Part shown: in pieces, positions 15,824 to 25,446 of the stretch | Layout of the letters: every line of letters begins with the position of its first letter | Numbering within the stretch: the first letter of the stretch is position 1 | Assembly (NCBI GenBank): GCA_947576095.1 | Contig: CANPPW010000008.1 | Coordinates: 1-50,176, forward strand | Direction of reading: 5' to 3' | Length of the DNA: 50,176 nucleotides | Source: an uncultured Mycoplasmatota bacterium | Lineage (GTDB): Bacteria; Bacillota_I; Bacilli_A; RF39; UBA660 | Position numbers and translations under genes: made by a program | Notes under the pieces: model-generated | Database searches by the model: none | What the model was told of the DNA's origin: nothing | Seen by the model: only the letters and a program-made list of their open reading frames with translations

Positions 15824-18163
15824 CTATTTTTCACTTTCTTTATGTTCTTCTTTCCATATTTTATAACATTCTTTATAGTTTTTAATATAATATATTTGCA
15901 TACTTTCTTTAATTTTATCAGGAAGTTCATCTACTTCTTTTTGATTTTCTATAGGAACAATCACTTTTTCCATTTGATTCCTATAGGCCCCTAAAATTTT
16001 AGCCTTTATATTTCCAACAGCTAAAACAAGCCCTGTCAGTGTCATTTCCCCTGTCATAGCAAGCGTACCTGATATTTTTTTAGATAACAAAGTGGAAAGT
16101 AAAGACGTCACGATCGCAATACCTGCGCTTGGACCATTTTTACAAATCTCCCCTTGTGGTATATGAATATGAATATCATTCTCTAAAAATTTTTCATAAG
16201 TTATGCCGAAATAAGACGCATTCGCTTTAATATAAGAAAGAGCAATAAAGGCACTTTCTTTTGTAATATCACCAAGATTTCCTGTTAAAAGAAGTTTTCC
16301 ACTTCCCTTAAATAAATAAGATTCGATGGGGAGCATCTCTCCTCCATGATACGTATAAGCAAGTCCATTTACTACCCCGATTTGTTTTCTCTTACTCGTT
16401 TTACGGAGAGGGTAAATAGAAGGTCCTAGATAAAACTCTACCTCTTTTTTTCCTATACAATATTTTTCATTTATTTCTTGGTATAACACAATATCTTTAA
16501 TAATCTTTCGAACAATATCAGATAATTTTCTCTTTAATTCACGAACACCAGACTCTTTGGTGTATCCTCTCACTAGGAATGTGATAGCCTGTTTATCAAA
16601 AACGATCTTATTAGTATCTATATTATACTCCTCACATATTTCAGGAATTAGGTATTTAAAAGCAATATCTAATTTTTCATACTCTGCATACCCAGATACT
16701 TCAATTATTTCTAGTCGATCTCGCAATGGTCTTGGAATAGAAGATATATCATTTGCTGTAGTGATAAAAAGGACACTTGATAGATCTATTTCTTCTTCTA
16801 TGTAATGATCTACAAATTTTTCATTCTGCATTGGATCCAAAATATCTAATAATGTACTTACAGGATCCCCCTTTTCATTTTGCAACATTTTATCAATTTC
16901 ATCAATTAAAAAAACTGGATTCATAGATTTTGCTTTAATTAAAAGGGAAATAATTTTTCCTGGAGAAGATCCTAAATAGGTTCTACGATGACCAATGATT
17001 TCCGCCTCATCATTAACACCTCCAACTGACATTTTGACAAAAGAACGATTTAAAGATCGGGCAATGGAAAAAGCTAGAGAAGTCTTCCCTACTCCAGAAG
17101 GCCCTACCAAACAAAGAATTGGGCTTTTTAATTTAGGACTTCTCTTTCGGGCCACTAAAAACTCAAGTACTCTTTCTTTTACTTTTTGAAGTGCATAATG
17201 AGAATCATTTAATTTTTTCTCTACATCTTTTAAATTTTTATTATCCTCTGTATACCTTCCAAAAGGGATATTCAAAACTGTATCAATATAATTGTGTACA
17301 ATTCCTGTTTCTGGAGAAATCAAAGGGATACTATCATATCTCTGTAATTCCTTTTGTAACTTCTCCTGAATATGTTGTGGCAATGTTACTTGTTTAATAC
17401 GATTCAAAAGGTTTTGCTTTTCCTCTTCTTTTAAATCATATTCTCCAAGCTCATCTTTTAATTGTTTAATTTTTTCACGAATCAAGTATTCCTTTTGATG
17501 CTGATTCATATCTTCCTTGACTTTATCCGTTACAGCTTCTTCGATTTTATAAGCTTCTTTTTGTTCATAAATATCACGTAAAAGCATTTCAGCACGTTTA
17601 ACAGGATTATATTCCATTAAATATTTTCTAAGTTTATCAGATGAAAAAGATAAATTTGCAGCAATTACATCAGTCATTTTAGATAAATCACGAATAGGAG
17701 TAATAATACTTACAAGAGCATCACTAACATAAGAAACCCTCTTTACATAATCCTCTATTTCTTTTACTAATTTAGACAACAAAACCTGTTCTTGCTGCAC
17801 ATTAGCATGTGCCTCTTTTTCACATACAACAAGTGATTCTAACGTTCCATCTGTCTCTTTCATATTCAAGAACTCATAAATAGTCGCTCTCTTAACACCT
17901 TCTAATGTAATTCTTGTTTTTCCATCAGGAAGTTCCATTTTTTGTTTTATTTTGGTCACAACACCTATTTTACAAATATCTTCCATTCCTGGATTTTCTA
18001 AAAGAGGATTATTTTGTGTAGTCACAAGTAAATGATTATCATGAAAAAATTCTGCTTCATCTACAATATTTTTACTACTTTCACTACTAAATTCTAATTT
18101 TAACTCAGCATAGGGAAGAAAAATAGCCTCTCTTAATAACATAACTGGTAAATTTAATTTCAT
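15824..18163 (-). CDS. lon: ATP-dependent protease Lon (LonA type)
   Basis: A soluble AAA+ serine protease that degrades misfolded and regulatory proteins. It has 779 residues: N-terminal LON substrate domain, coiled coil, AAA+ module with Walker A GPSGVGKTSL and Walker B VFLIDEIDKM, and C-terminal protease domain. The catalytic Ser in NGPSAGIAIVT falls at about residue 679 and the Lys 43 residues later (about 722), the same numbering as E. coli Lon. AGGGAGGGCTGTAC precedes the ATG. I see no CtsR-type operator in the promoter. Confidence 0.97.
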   Translation of the reverse strand: MKLNLPVMLLREAIFLPYAELKLEFSSESSKNIVDEAEFFHDNHLLVTTQNNPLLENPGMEDICKIGVVTKIKQKMELPDGKTRITLEGVKRATIYEFLNMKETDGTLESLVVCEKEAHANVQQEQVLLSKLVKEIEDYVKRVSYVSDALVSIITPIRDLSKMTDVIAANLSFSSDKLRKYLMEYNPVKRAEMLLRDIYEQKEAYKIEEAVTDKVKEDMNQHQKEYLIREKIKQLKDELGEYDLKEEEKQNLLNRIKQVTLPQHIQEKLQKELQRYDSIPLISPETGIVHNYIDTVLNIPFGRYTEDNKNLKDVEKKLNDSHYALQKVKERVLEFLVARKRSPKLKSPILCLVGPSGVGKTSLAFSIARSLNRSFVKMSVGGVNDEAEIIGHRRTYLGSSPGKIISLLIKAKSMNPVFLIDEIDKMLQNEKGDPVSTLLDILDPMQNEKFVDHYIEEEIDLSSVLFITTANDISSIPRPLRDRLEIIEVSGYAEYEKLDIAFKYLIPEICEEYNIDTNKIVFDKQAITFLVRGYTKESGVRELKRKLSDIVRKIIKDIVLYQEINEKYCIGKKEVEFYLGPSIYPLRKTSKRKQIGVVNGLAYTYHGGEMLPIESYLFKGSGKLLLTGNLGDITKESAFIALSYIKANASYFGITYEKFLENDIHIHIPQGEICKNGPSAGIAIVTSLLSTLLSKKISGTLAMTGEMTLTGLVLAVGNIKAKILGAYRNQMEKVIVPIENQKEVDELPDKIKESMQIYYIKNYKECYKIWKEEHKESEK

Positions 18164-18192
18164 GTACAGCCCTCCCTAAAATTTTGATTTTT

Positions 18193-18221
18193 ATTATAGT
18201 ACAAAAGAATTTAAAAGTCTA
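18193..18221 (-). promoter_or_regulatory. Sigma-A-type promoter of lon
   Basis: On the minus strand TAGACT (18216-18221) and TATAAT (18193-18198) are separated by 17 nt. The ATG follows about 29 nt later. Confidence 0.7.
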
Positions 18222-18249
18222 TTATTTTATGTCTGTTTTTTGAAAATTT

Positions 18250-20409
18250 TTAATCCCCATCTATTTGATAAAAAACATATGATAATCCTGCATCAAAATA
18301 AAGATCTTCACTTTCTTTTCTTTTTTGATAATTATAAATGGTTGTATAACCATCTTTTCGAATCAAAGGATACTTATTTTGAAATCGATCTACTAAACAT
18401 CCCTTTTCTAACTGATACTTTCCAAGTAAATCATACTTTGTAATCATCACTTCTTCTCTTCCGTAAATCATGGCCCCAACAAAGGGTTTTTGATGATATC
18501 TTTTGGTATAATTTTCTATTATTTTTCTAATTTGATACAGATTGCATTCATAAGAAAGCGCAACCTTCTTGCACCCTAAAGAATGAAGAAGTGCTACAGT
18601 ATAGGAATTGGTCACATTCAAAGAAAAAAATGTATCGACATGATTGCTTTGATATAACCCACCTATTTCTGATATCAAAACATTTTGATTGGGATATGTA
18701 TATTTTTTTACAACTCGAGACATTCTTTCTATCAATCTCGTATCCTTTATTATTTTATATATATCAGATGGTACATAAATCGTATCCCATTTTTTATTTT
18801 TTATTTTCTCATATTGTTTTATAGTAGATATACTAATTACTCTCTGCTTTGCTTCTAAAAACTTTGGAACAACACGACAATATTGTTTTTTAGAAATTGC
18901 TTTTCTTTGTAATTTTTTAAAAATGAGCATATCTATAGCTTTTCTACGTAATGCATTTAATTCTTGAATGGGAATAAAAATAGTGGGGGAAAGAGAAATA
19001 TGAATATTTCCTACTGAAAAAGGAGTATTCCCCAATTTGGTCACCTGTTTTTTTATATTCTCTTCTGTAATAGGGGCTGATTTTGCTTCCTCAATGATAT
19101 TACCCTTAACAGTAATTTCTCTAATTCCATCTCTTACAATCATTTTTAAAGGAGTATTGACAAAAGCAAATACTTCGATTTCAATAGGAATCTTTGGGCA
19201 TTTCTGTAATTGCAAATCCATTTCTTCTAAATCTCTTTTATCAGTTGTTTTTATTAAAATATTTCCTTTAGAAACAGATACATCACATGGAATCTCAACC
19301 AAATCACCAGCATATGCACGCACAGTAAAACAATTTTGTTTATATATTTCTAAAACATTCATACCATAATCTTCTTGGTCGCCCAAAATACGAATCCCAT
19401 CTCCAACCATTAAATCTTCTTTGAGTTTCACACAAATTCTATTTTTATGTTTTTGAATGATCTTTCCAAGAGGAATCCCCATATGATTCGGCCTATTATC
19501 ATTTACAATATTTTTTTCATCCTCCCCAAAAAGAAAACCTTTTGTAAAAGTTCGATTAAAAATTTTGTATAACCTTTTTTCATCATTTTTTGTTATTATA
19601 TTCTCTTTCTTTTGATAATAAGCATCAATTGCTTTGCGATAAAGAGAAGTTACTAAAAATACATATTCTGCTCTTTTCATTCTTCCTTCTATTTTTATAC
19701 TATCAATTCCTGCACTTATAAAATCTTTTACATATGATAAAACATTTAAGTCACGCATACTCAGTGGATAAGATCCCTGATTATATGTTTTCCCCTGATA
19801 TTGGACTGTATATTTTTGGCGACAACATTGTGCACAAGTTCCTTTATTGCCACTTCTGCCACCGATTAAATAACTCATATAACATTGTCCTGAATAACAC
19901 ACGCACAAAGCTCCATGACCAAATACTTCAAGTTCAATGGGGGACTTTTTTTGAATATCCCTAATTTGATTTATATCTACTTCTCTTGCAATGACAGCAC
20001 GTTTAAATCCAAGTTGGGCGGCCATTTTTACACCTTCTATATTATGTATGTGCATTTGTGTAGAAGCATGTAACTCTAATGTAGGATAAAGTTGGTGAAG
20101 TAAATCAGCCATACCCAAATCTTGCAAAATGATGGCATCTATATGAACACTAATAAGCTCTTCTATATAAGACAAAAAAGAGGATACTTCTGTTTCATAT
20201 ATAATCGTATTTACTGTTACATAGACTTTTCTATCATATAAATGTGCATATATAACAGCTTCCCGAATTTCTTCTATCTCAAAATTATCTGCATAATTTC
20301 GCGCTCCAAATACTTTGCCACCTATATAAACTGCATCAGCACCTGCATGTATCGCTGCTTTAAAGGATTTCATATTCCCAGCAGGGGCTAAAAGCTCGAT
20401 TTTTTTCAT
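18250..20409 (-). CDS. U32-family protein (RlhA/TrhP-type RNA hydroxylase, long form)
   Basis: Annotated historically as a U32 peptidase; characterised relatives are prephenate-dependent hydroxylases of tRNA U34 (TrhP) or 23S rRNA C2501 (RlhA). The N-terminus LLAPAGNMKSFKAAIHAGAD and the cysteine cluster CVCYSGQCYMSYLIGGRSG and then GTCAQCCRQKY (putative Fe-S ligands) are diagnostic. At 719 residues it has the long C-terminal extension seen in many Clostridia and Bacilli. GAGGTGATGGG precedes the ATG and TATAAT lies 17 nt upstream. RNA modification is inferred from the family; which RNA is unknown. Confidence 0.88.
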   Translation of the reverse strand: MKKIELLAPAGNMKSFKAAIHAGADAVYIGGKVFGARNYADNFEIEEIREAVIYAHLYDRKVYVTVNTIIYETEVSSFLSYIEELISVHIDAIILQDLGMADLLHQLYPTLELHASTQMHIHNIEGVKMAAQLGFKRAVIAREVDINQIRDIQKKSPIELEVFGHGALCVCYSGQCYMSYLIGGRSGNKGTCAQCCRQKYTVQYQGKTYNQGSYPLSMRDLNVLSYVKDFISAGIDSIKIEGRMKRAEYVFLVTSLYRKAIDAYYQKKENIITKNDEKRLYKIFNRTFTKGFLFGEDEKNIVNDNRPNHMGIPLGKIIQKHKNRICVKLKEDLMVGDGIRILGDQEDYGMNVLEIYKQNCFTVRAYAGDLVEIPCDVSVSKGNILIKTTDKRDLEEMDLQLQKCPKIPIEIEVFAFVNTPLKMIVRDGIREITVKGNIIEEAKSAPITEENIKKQVTKLGNTPFSVGNIHISLSPTIFIPIQELNALRRKAIDMLIFKKLQRKAISKKQYCRVVPKFLEAKQRVISISTIKQYEKIKNKKWDTIYVPSDIYKIIKDTRLIERMSRVVKKYTYPNQNVLISEIGGLYQSNHVDTFFSLNVTNSYTVALLHSLGCKKVALSYECNLYQIRKIIENYTKRYHQKPFVGAMIYGREEVMITKYDLLGKYQLEKGCLVDRFQNKYPLIRKDGYTTIYNYQKRKESEDLYFDAGLSYVFYQIDGD

Positions 20410-20446
20410 CCCATCACCTCTTTGGTATTATAGCATGCTTTATAAG

Positions 20447-20473
20447 CAAAAAAAAGATTCTATCTTAGAATCT
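20447..20473 (-). terminator. Terminator overlapping the stop codon of the lipoprotein gene
   Basis: On the minus strand AGATTCTA and TAGAATCT (8 bp) enclose a 3-nt loop, then eight T. The TAA stop (20465-20467) lies within the hairpin. Confidence 0.88.
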
Positions 20474-21160
20474 AGAATTTCTTTTGTTTTCTATTTTATT
20501 GATTACTTTCTGCCCTATAGCCCATAATATAATTGGTGTGACAATCAGTAATAAAAGTAAGATAACACCTGTAATAATAGCGTTTCCACCTTTTTGTATA
20601 ATTTCCTTATTTTTTTTAGAAACTTGGAAAAAAATCTCTTTTTTAGCCGCATTTTGTTTTGTAATATTCCAACTATATGTATTTCCTTTGATTTCATCAG
20701 CATTTTCAGCAATAACTCTATTATTCGTCGTAATATGAATCTTTACTGTATCCGTTATTACATTCTCCATACCATTTAAAAGTCCATCTTTAAGATGAAT
20801 ATAATAATAATCACTATCATTTATAAAAATATGGTTCTGAAAATATTGCATTGCAAGAGCATTATCAAAAGCATCTGGATCATGATCATAATGTAATTCA
20901 ATATGATATCTATTATTACGTTTTGTAATTACTTTCTCATACTTTGTACCTGTATTTTGTTCATCGTAGGCAAAGTAATCAGTCTTTTCGATATCACTAA
21001 TTGTTCCATCAGATTCTGTAATATTTTTTAATGAATCAGTTTCAAACGTAATAAACTCTTTTATTTTACCATCCTCAAAGGATAAGTGATATTCAGAAGA
21101 ACAGCCAGTAAGAAGAAAGAATAATAATAATGACCCTATAATTTTCTTTAATGTATTCAT
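20465..21160 (-). CDS. Lipoprotein with C-terminal membrane anchor, unknown function
   Basis: A 231-residue protein. The signal and lipobox LLTGC (Cys19) predict a lipid anchor, and a second hydrophobic segment (AIITGVILLLLLIVTPIILW) near the C-terminus predicts a membrane helix with a short basic cytoplasmic tail. The extracellular part between is tethered at both ends. No family is recognised. It is directly downstream of the amidase-like gene (9 nt gap) and probably co-transcribed. Confidence 0.8.
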   Translation of the reverse strand: MNTLKKIIGSLLLFFLLTGCSSEYHLSFEDGKIKEFITFETDSLKNITESDGTISDIEKTDYFAYDEQNTGTKYEKVITKRNNRYHIELHYDHDPDAFDNALAMQYFQNHIFINDSDYYYIHLKDGLLNGMENVITDTVKIHITTNNRVIAENADEIKGNTYSWNITKQNAAKKEIFFQVSKKNKEIIQKGGNAIITGVILLLLLIVTPIILWAIGQKVINKIENKRNSRF

Positions 21161-21169
21161 TTTTTCCTC

Positions 21170-22270
21170 CTAAAATCCTTCATTTTTTAATACTTTAGCA
21201 ATTGCAGTCGCTATTTTATCTTGATTCGACTTATATTTTTGCATAGCTGAAGTATTGTCATAAAATTCGACTTCGATATAAGTCATGGGTACAGATAGAC
21301 CGTGAACAAAATATTCCCAATCACCTAATGTTTGATTTTGTCCATTGGATTGAAATCCCCAAGGATCCCTTTTTCCACCTGTATAAGGTGCCATTGCATC
21401 AATAATTTTATTATCTAAAGCTGTAATTTCATTCGTTTTTCCTCCACTTGTCACCAATAAGGTTCCACTGGCATTTCCATTAGCAGCATTAAAATGAAAT
21501 TCAATCACATGTTTAAAGTTTTTCCAGAATCCTTGCTTTTCAAGTTCTTTAAACGTGTTAGCATACGATCCTGCACCCTTACGGCTACCATAAAATGAAG
21601 CATTCATTTTCTCATCATTTTCATCACCAACTAAGATTTGATTCGCAATAACTGCCTCAACACCTTCTTTTTGTAAAGCCTTTTTTACAGAAATGGCTAA
21701 TGATCTTGTTTCTCTAGGCTCTTCATAGGTTAAATTGTCAGGTCGGCAATCATTAGAAGCCACACATTCTGGATTATAAGAATGACCCGCTATAAGTAAG
21801 ATTCCTTCTCCATTTGGTTTTGAATTTGTTATTTTTTTCGCAAATTGTAGTGCATTTCTTTTCGCTAATTGTTTTTTTTGCCATTGTTGATCAAATCTAT
21901 TTTGGGCACTTTGACTAGCACTAGCCTTATTCGCTTCTTCAAGTTCCTCTTGTTTTTGTAATTTTGCAATAATTTTCTTATCTGCGTTAATCCAGCAAGT
22001 AGAAGAAGATAAATTACCAATATGAAATAGTTGTATTGTCATATCAACGAATGTGGGTACTAGAAAAAATACCATAGCAGCTAAAATACGATCTCCAATT
22101 TTTTTATATGTTTTAGAAGATTTATCCAAATTACTCGATGCAACAAGCTTTGTAATATCAAGCATACACATTAAAATCAATAAAATAGGAACCGCTATTT
22201 TTATTATATTTAATATATTCTTAATAAGTAATATAATTCGTAACACTGTTGAATTATCACAATTTAGCAT
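21170..22270 (-). CDS. Membrane-anchored N-acetylmuramoyl-L-alanine amidase-like protein
   Basis: A 366-residue protein. Residues 1-85 contain two hydrophobic helices (IAVPILLILMCMLDITKL; ILAAMVFFLVPTFVDMTIQL) of a type seen in small secretion/pilin-like membrane proteins. A basic, Gln-rich linker follows, then an Amidase_3-like zinc hydrolase domain: His in LIAGHSYNP, Glu in EEPRETRSLA, His in VIEFHFNAA and Glu in YIEVEFYDN. The zinc ligands and catalytic Glu appear intact. I chose ATG at 22270 (MLNCDN), preceded by AGGTGATGTGG. The domain combination is unusual. Predicted to act on peptidoglycan outside the membrane. Confidence 0.75.
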   Translation of the reverse strand: MLNCDNSTVLRIILLIKNILNIIKIAVPILLILMCMLDITKLVASSNLDKSSKTYKKIGDRILAAMVFFLVPTFVDMTIQLFHIGNLSSSTCWINADKKIIAKLQKQEELEEANKASASQSAQNRFDQQWQKKQLAKRNALQFAKKITNSKPNGEGILLIAGHSYNPECVASNDCRPDNLTYEEPRETRSLAISVKKALQKEGVEAVIANQILVGDENDEKMNASFYGSRKGAGSYANTFKELEKQGFWKNFKHVIEFHFNAANGNASGTLLVTSGGKTNEITALDNKIIDAMAPYTGGKRDPWGFQSNGQNQTLGDWEYFVHGLSVPMTYIEVEFYDNTSAMQKYKSNQDKIATAIAKVLKNEGF

Positions 22271-22326
22271 CCACATCACCTAATAATTATTATAGCATGT
22301 ATTTTTGTGATATGTAAATAAAAAAG

Positions 22327-23190
22327 CTATACTCCATCTTCATCTAAATGTAGAGAAAGTGGTGTAATTTTATAGCCTTTTGATATAGTATAAGTAATAA
22401 TACTTGGCAACTCTTCTATAACAAGATCTGTTATTTTAAATGAAATAATATCACCCGCTTTTTCTTCTTTTCTAATTGTACTAAATGGGTTATCTGTAAT
22501 AATAAGAGATGGACGTATTGTATAATTTTTATACATCTTACAAATATCTAATGCGGTTTGATTATCTTTTTCATTATAACAATATCCATATTTACGATTC
22601 ATAATTCTTTTCATAATTGTATCCATCCAAATAAAAGAGCTATCCCTATAATCACGATTATAACTTAAATTTCCTAGATCATGACCAAGTGACGCAATCA
22701 TTTGTATCCAATCGTTATTTTCTTCAAACCAATATCCATCTATAAAAAAAGTCGCTTTAACATTTTTTATATCTAAAATATCTAACATTTTTTTTAGTTT
22801 CTTTTCATCGGTATTTTTATCGATTAAGAATAACAAACTTACCATATTTTTTTTAGGATTGCCACTAATAATATAATATTCATAATTTTTATTTAATCGA
22901 ATTTTTGGATACTCATTTTTATATTCCAGTAAACCTTCATTAAAAGATCCTACTCTTTTCATTTTATCGTAACTTTTTGAAACATCTACCTCTTTTCCTA
23001 CAATTCCAGGTATCATTTCATTGTTTTTAATAACTGCCTCAATTGGCTCTTCAGCATAATGGCTACTCACAGACTTAATTTGATGCATAACATCATCTGT
23101 ATTTCTCACTACATCTACCGTTTTTTCAGTATAAAAAATACCAAATACGAATAAAGCAATTACACCAATTATTTGAAAAAAATTCTTCAT
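22327..23190 (-). CDS. Degenerate polysaccharide-deacetylase-like membrane protein
   Basis: A 287-residue protein with an N-terminal signal anchor (IIGVIALFVFGIFY). The CE4 fold is suggested by VSLLFLIDKN, KATFFIDGYWFEEN and SLGHDLGNLSYN. The metal-binding residues are missing: TFDD becomes FLIDKN and H-x-x-x-H becomes NLSYNRDY, so it should be catalytically dead, as some sporulation-associated CE4 relatives are. The ATG at 23190 follows AGGTGATCAAG. It is the first gene of a run with the amidase and the lipoprotein, suggesting a shared envelope or spore-cortex role. Confidence 0.72.
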   Translation of the reverse strand: MKNFFQIIGVIALFVFGIFYTEKTVDVVRNTDDVMHQIKSVSSHYAEEPIEAVIKNNEMIPGIVGKEVDVSKSYDKMKRVGSFNEGLLEYKNEYPKIRLNKNYEYYIISGNPKKNMVSLLFLIDKNTDEKKLKKMLDILDIKNVKATFFIDGYWFEENNDWIQMIASLGHDLGNLSYNRDYRDSSFIWMDTIMKRIMNRKYGYCYNEKDNQTALDICKMYKNYTIRPSLIITDNPFSTIRKEEKAGDIISFKITDLVIEELPSIITYTISKGYKITPLSLHLDEDGV

Positions 23191-23295
23191 CTTGATCACC
23201 TAATACAAGATATGAACATTACCTCAGGTATATTCTTTTATATCAGGAGCCTTGTAAGAAATATTTTTTATATAAATAAAAATATTTGAAAATTT

Positions 23296-23336
23296 TATGT
23301 ATGTTTCACCCTTTTGTCTCTTTATCATATATATAC
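23296..23336 (+). promoter_or_regulatory. Possible sporulation (sigma-K/E) promoter
   Basis: CACC followed, after about 15 nt, by CATATATATAC resembles the -35 mACm and -10 CATAnnnTA of mother-cell sigma factors. It lies directly before the ribosome binding site of the Tyr/Pro-rich gene. The motifs are short and AT-rich, so this is only suggestive. Confidence 0.35.
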
Positions 23337-23354
23337 TATGAAAGGAGATATAAC

Positions 23355-23651
23355 ATGTATTCAAATTATAATATGAATATGGGTTCAAGTGTTTCGCCTT
23401 ATATCATGAATCGAAATTCTTCTACTTCTAGTATTCCGACAGTAAATCAATCAAAAATGCCTACTTATTCAAACAATGATGATCGCTTTATTGCTGGTGG
23501 TTTTTTAGGTCCATTTATTCTTGGAGGAATTACAGGAGGACTTTTAGCACCTGCATTTTCTAATCCTGGTTATGGATATGGTCGTCCTGTTTACAATAAT
23601 TATTACTATCCATATCCACCATATCCTTATTATGGACCTTATTATAGATAG
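23355..23651 (+). CDS. Tyr/Pro/Gly-rich small protein, possible spore coat component
   Basis: A 98-residue protein. The N-terminus is Asn/Ser/Met-rich (MYSNYNMNMGSS), a central Gly-rich hydrophobic segment reads GGFLGPFILGGITGGLLAPA, and the C-terminus is almost all Tyr, Pro and Gly (YYYPYPPYPYYGPYYR). Such tails occur in spore coat proteins that become tyrosine cross-linked. AAAGGAGATATAAC precedes the ATG; the upstream ORF extension has no site. The coat role is inferred from composition and a possible sigma-K/E promoter. Confidence 0.7.
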   Translation: MYSNYNMNMGSSVSPYIMNRNSSTSSIPTVNQSKMPTYSNNDDRFIAGGFLGPFILGGITGGLLAPAFSNPGYGYGRPVYNNYYYPYPPYPYYGPYYR

Positions 23652-23729
23652 TTATTTTAAAGGAAACTCAGGTTTCTTTTTTTTTAGTCATATTCTCCAA
23701 AGACTGCCAAAATTTGCAAAAATGTAAAG

Positions 23730-23753
23730 AAAAAAGAAGCACTATTTTGCTTC
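23730..23753 (-). terminator. Terminator overlapping the stop codon of rny
   Basis: On the minus strand GAAGCA and TGCTTC enclose AAATAG, which contains the TAG stop codon, followed by six T. Confidence 0.75.
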
Positions 23754-25295
23754 CTCCATTGCTCTAGTTTCTCGAATTACAGTAATCTTGATAGTTCCAG
23801 GATACTGTAAATTTTCTTCTATCTTTTGCTTGATATCACGAGCGACTTTATAACTACCAATGTCGTCTATTTCTTCTGGTTTCACAATTACTCTAAGCTC
23901 TCTTCCAGCTTGTACTGCAAATGACTTTTCAATTCCATCCATATCATTGGCAATCGACTCTAAATCCTGTAACCGTTTTACATAATTTTCTAAAGAATCA
24001 TTTCGAGCACCAGGTCTTGATGCAGAAAGTGAATCTGCAATTGCCACAATTTCAGAAATAATACTAGTTGCATCTTTATCTCCATGATGAGACTCAATTG
24101 CATTGATAACAATCTCATTTTCTTTATACTTTTTAGCAAGTTCAGCACCTATCATAACATGACTTCCTTCGATCTCATGATCCACTGCTTTCCCTATATC
24201 GTGCAAAAGTCCTGCCCTTTTTGCAACAACCACATTTTCACCCATTTCAGATGCCATAATCCCTGAGAGATGAGCCACTTCTATAGAATGTTTCAATGCA
24301 TTTTGTCCATAACTAGTTCTAAAATGAAGTTTACCAACTAATTCTACCATTTCAGGTTCTGTTTTAGTAATTCCCAGTTCAAAAAGAGCTGACTGACCAA
24401 ATTCCATAACCTGTGTTTTCATTTCCTTAGACATTTTATCATAAACTTCTTCTATTCTTGTAGGGTGAATACGACCATCTTTGATAAGTTCTTCAATGGT
24501 TAGTCGTGCAATTTCCCTACGATAAGGATCAAAACTAGATAAAACAATAGCCTCTGGTGTATCATCAATAATAAGATCTACACCCGTTACAGCTTCAATT
24601 GTTCGAATATTTCTACCTTCTCTACCAATAATACGACCTTTCATATCATCATTAGGGAGGGTTACAACTGTTACTGTTTGATCATTCGCAACATCTCCTG
24701 CATATCTCTGCATTGCCGATACCAACATTGCTTTAGCTTTTCGATCTCCCTCTAATTTTGCCAAAGCTTCTCTATCTTTTATATAAGATGCAACCTCCAA
24801 TTGCATCATTTCTTCTACCTTTTTCAAAACAAGTTCTCTTGCCTCGTTTTTGCTAAATTTAGCTATTTTCTCAAGTAATGCAATTTGTTCCTTTTTAATT
24901 TCCTCCACTTTTACTTTTTCGTTCTGAAGTTCATTTTGTTTATTAATTAAATTATTTTCTTTATCCTCTAACATTTGCTCACGATTTTGCAAGGTACTAT
25001 CTCTTCTATCCATATTGGATTCTCTTGTAAGAAGTCTTTCCTCTGCATTCTTAATCTCTTCTTTTTTCTCTTTTAATTGTCCCTCTATATCTTTTCTATA
25101 TTTATGAGCTTCTTCTTTTGCCTCAAGTAAAAAATCTCTTTTTATCTTTTCCGCTTCTTTTTTACTTTTTTCTAATAATTTATCAATCTTTTTAGTAATA
25201 GAAATTCCTCTAATATAATTAATTATAAACATAACAATAATTCCTATAAATAGGCCGATTACGATAAGTAAAATGGGGAATACAAGTTTATTCAT
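23742..25295 (-). CDS. rny: Ribonuclease Y
   Basis: A membrane-anchored endoribonuclease that initiates mRNA decay in Firmicutes. It has 517 residues: an N-terminal helix ([21 protein letters not shown]), a long coiled coil to about residue 170, a KH domain ([19 protein letters not shown]) and the HD domain with catalytic [12 protein letters not shown]. Length and order match the family (about 520). The stop lies inside the terminator hairpin. recA lies upstream on the same strand, an arrangement also common in Bacilli. Confidence 0.97.
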   Translation of the reverse strand: MNKLVFPILLIVIGLFIGIIVMFIINYIRGISITKKIDKLLEKSKKEAEKIKRDFLLEAKEEAHKYRKDIEGQLKEKKEEIKNAEERLLTRESNMDRRDSTLQNREQMLEDKENNLINKQNELQNEKVKVEEIKKEQIALLEKIAKFSKNEARELVLKKVEEMMQLEVASYIKDREALAKLEGDRKAKAMLVSAMQRYAGDVANDQTVTVVTLPNDDMKGRIIGREGRNIRTIEAVTGVDLIIDDTPEAIVLSSFDPYRREIARLTIEELIKDGRIHPTRIEEVYDKMSKEMKTQVMEFGQSALFELGITKTEPEMVELVGKLHFRTSYGQNALKHSIEVAHLSGIMASEMGENVVVAKRAGLLHDIGKAVDHEIEGSHVMIGAELAKKYKENEIVINAIESHHGDKDATSIISEIVAIADSLSASRPGARNDSLENYVKRLQDLESIANDMDGIEKSFAVQAGRELRVIVKPEEIDDIGSYKVARDIKQKIEENLQYPGTIKITVIRETRAMEEAK

Positions 25296-25415
25296 TTGAT
25301 CCCTCCATTATATCTATTTTTAAAGTTCACCATAACATGATTTCACTCTAATTCTATTTTAATGTGAATTAATGAATAAGTCAAGGACAAATTATACAGG
25401 ATGAATTGAGAAAAA

Positions 25416-25446
25416 TAAAAAAAGCCTTTTTACTTTTCAGCTTTTT
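25416..25446 (-). terminator. Terminator overlapping the stop codon of recA
   Basis: On the minus strand AAAAAGC pairs with GCTTTTT across a loop that holds the TAA stop (25430-25432); a T run follows. Confidence 0.65.
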
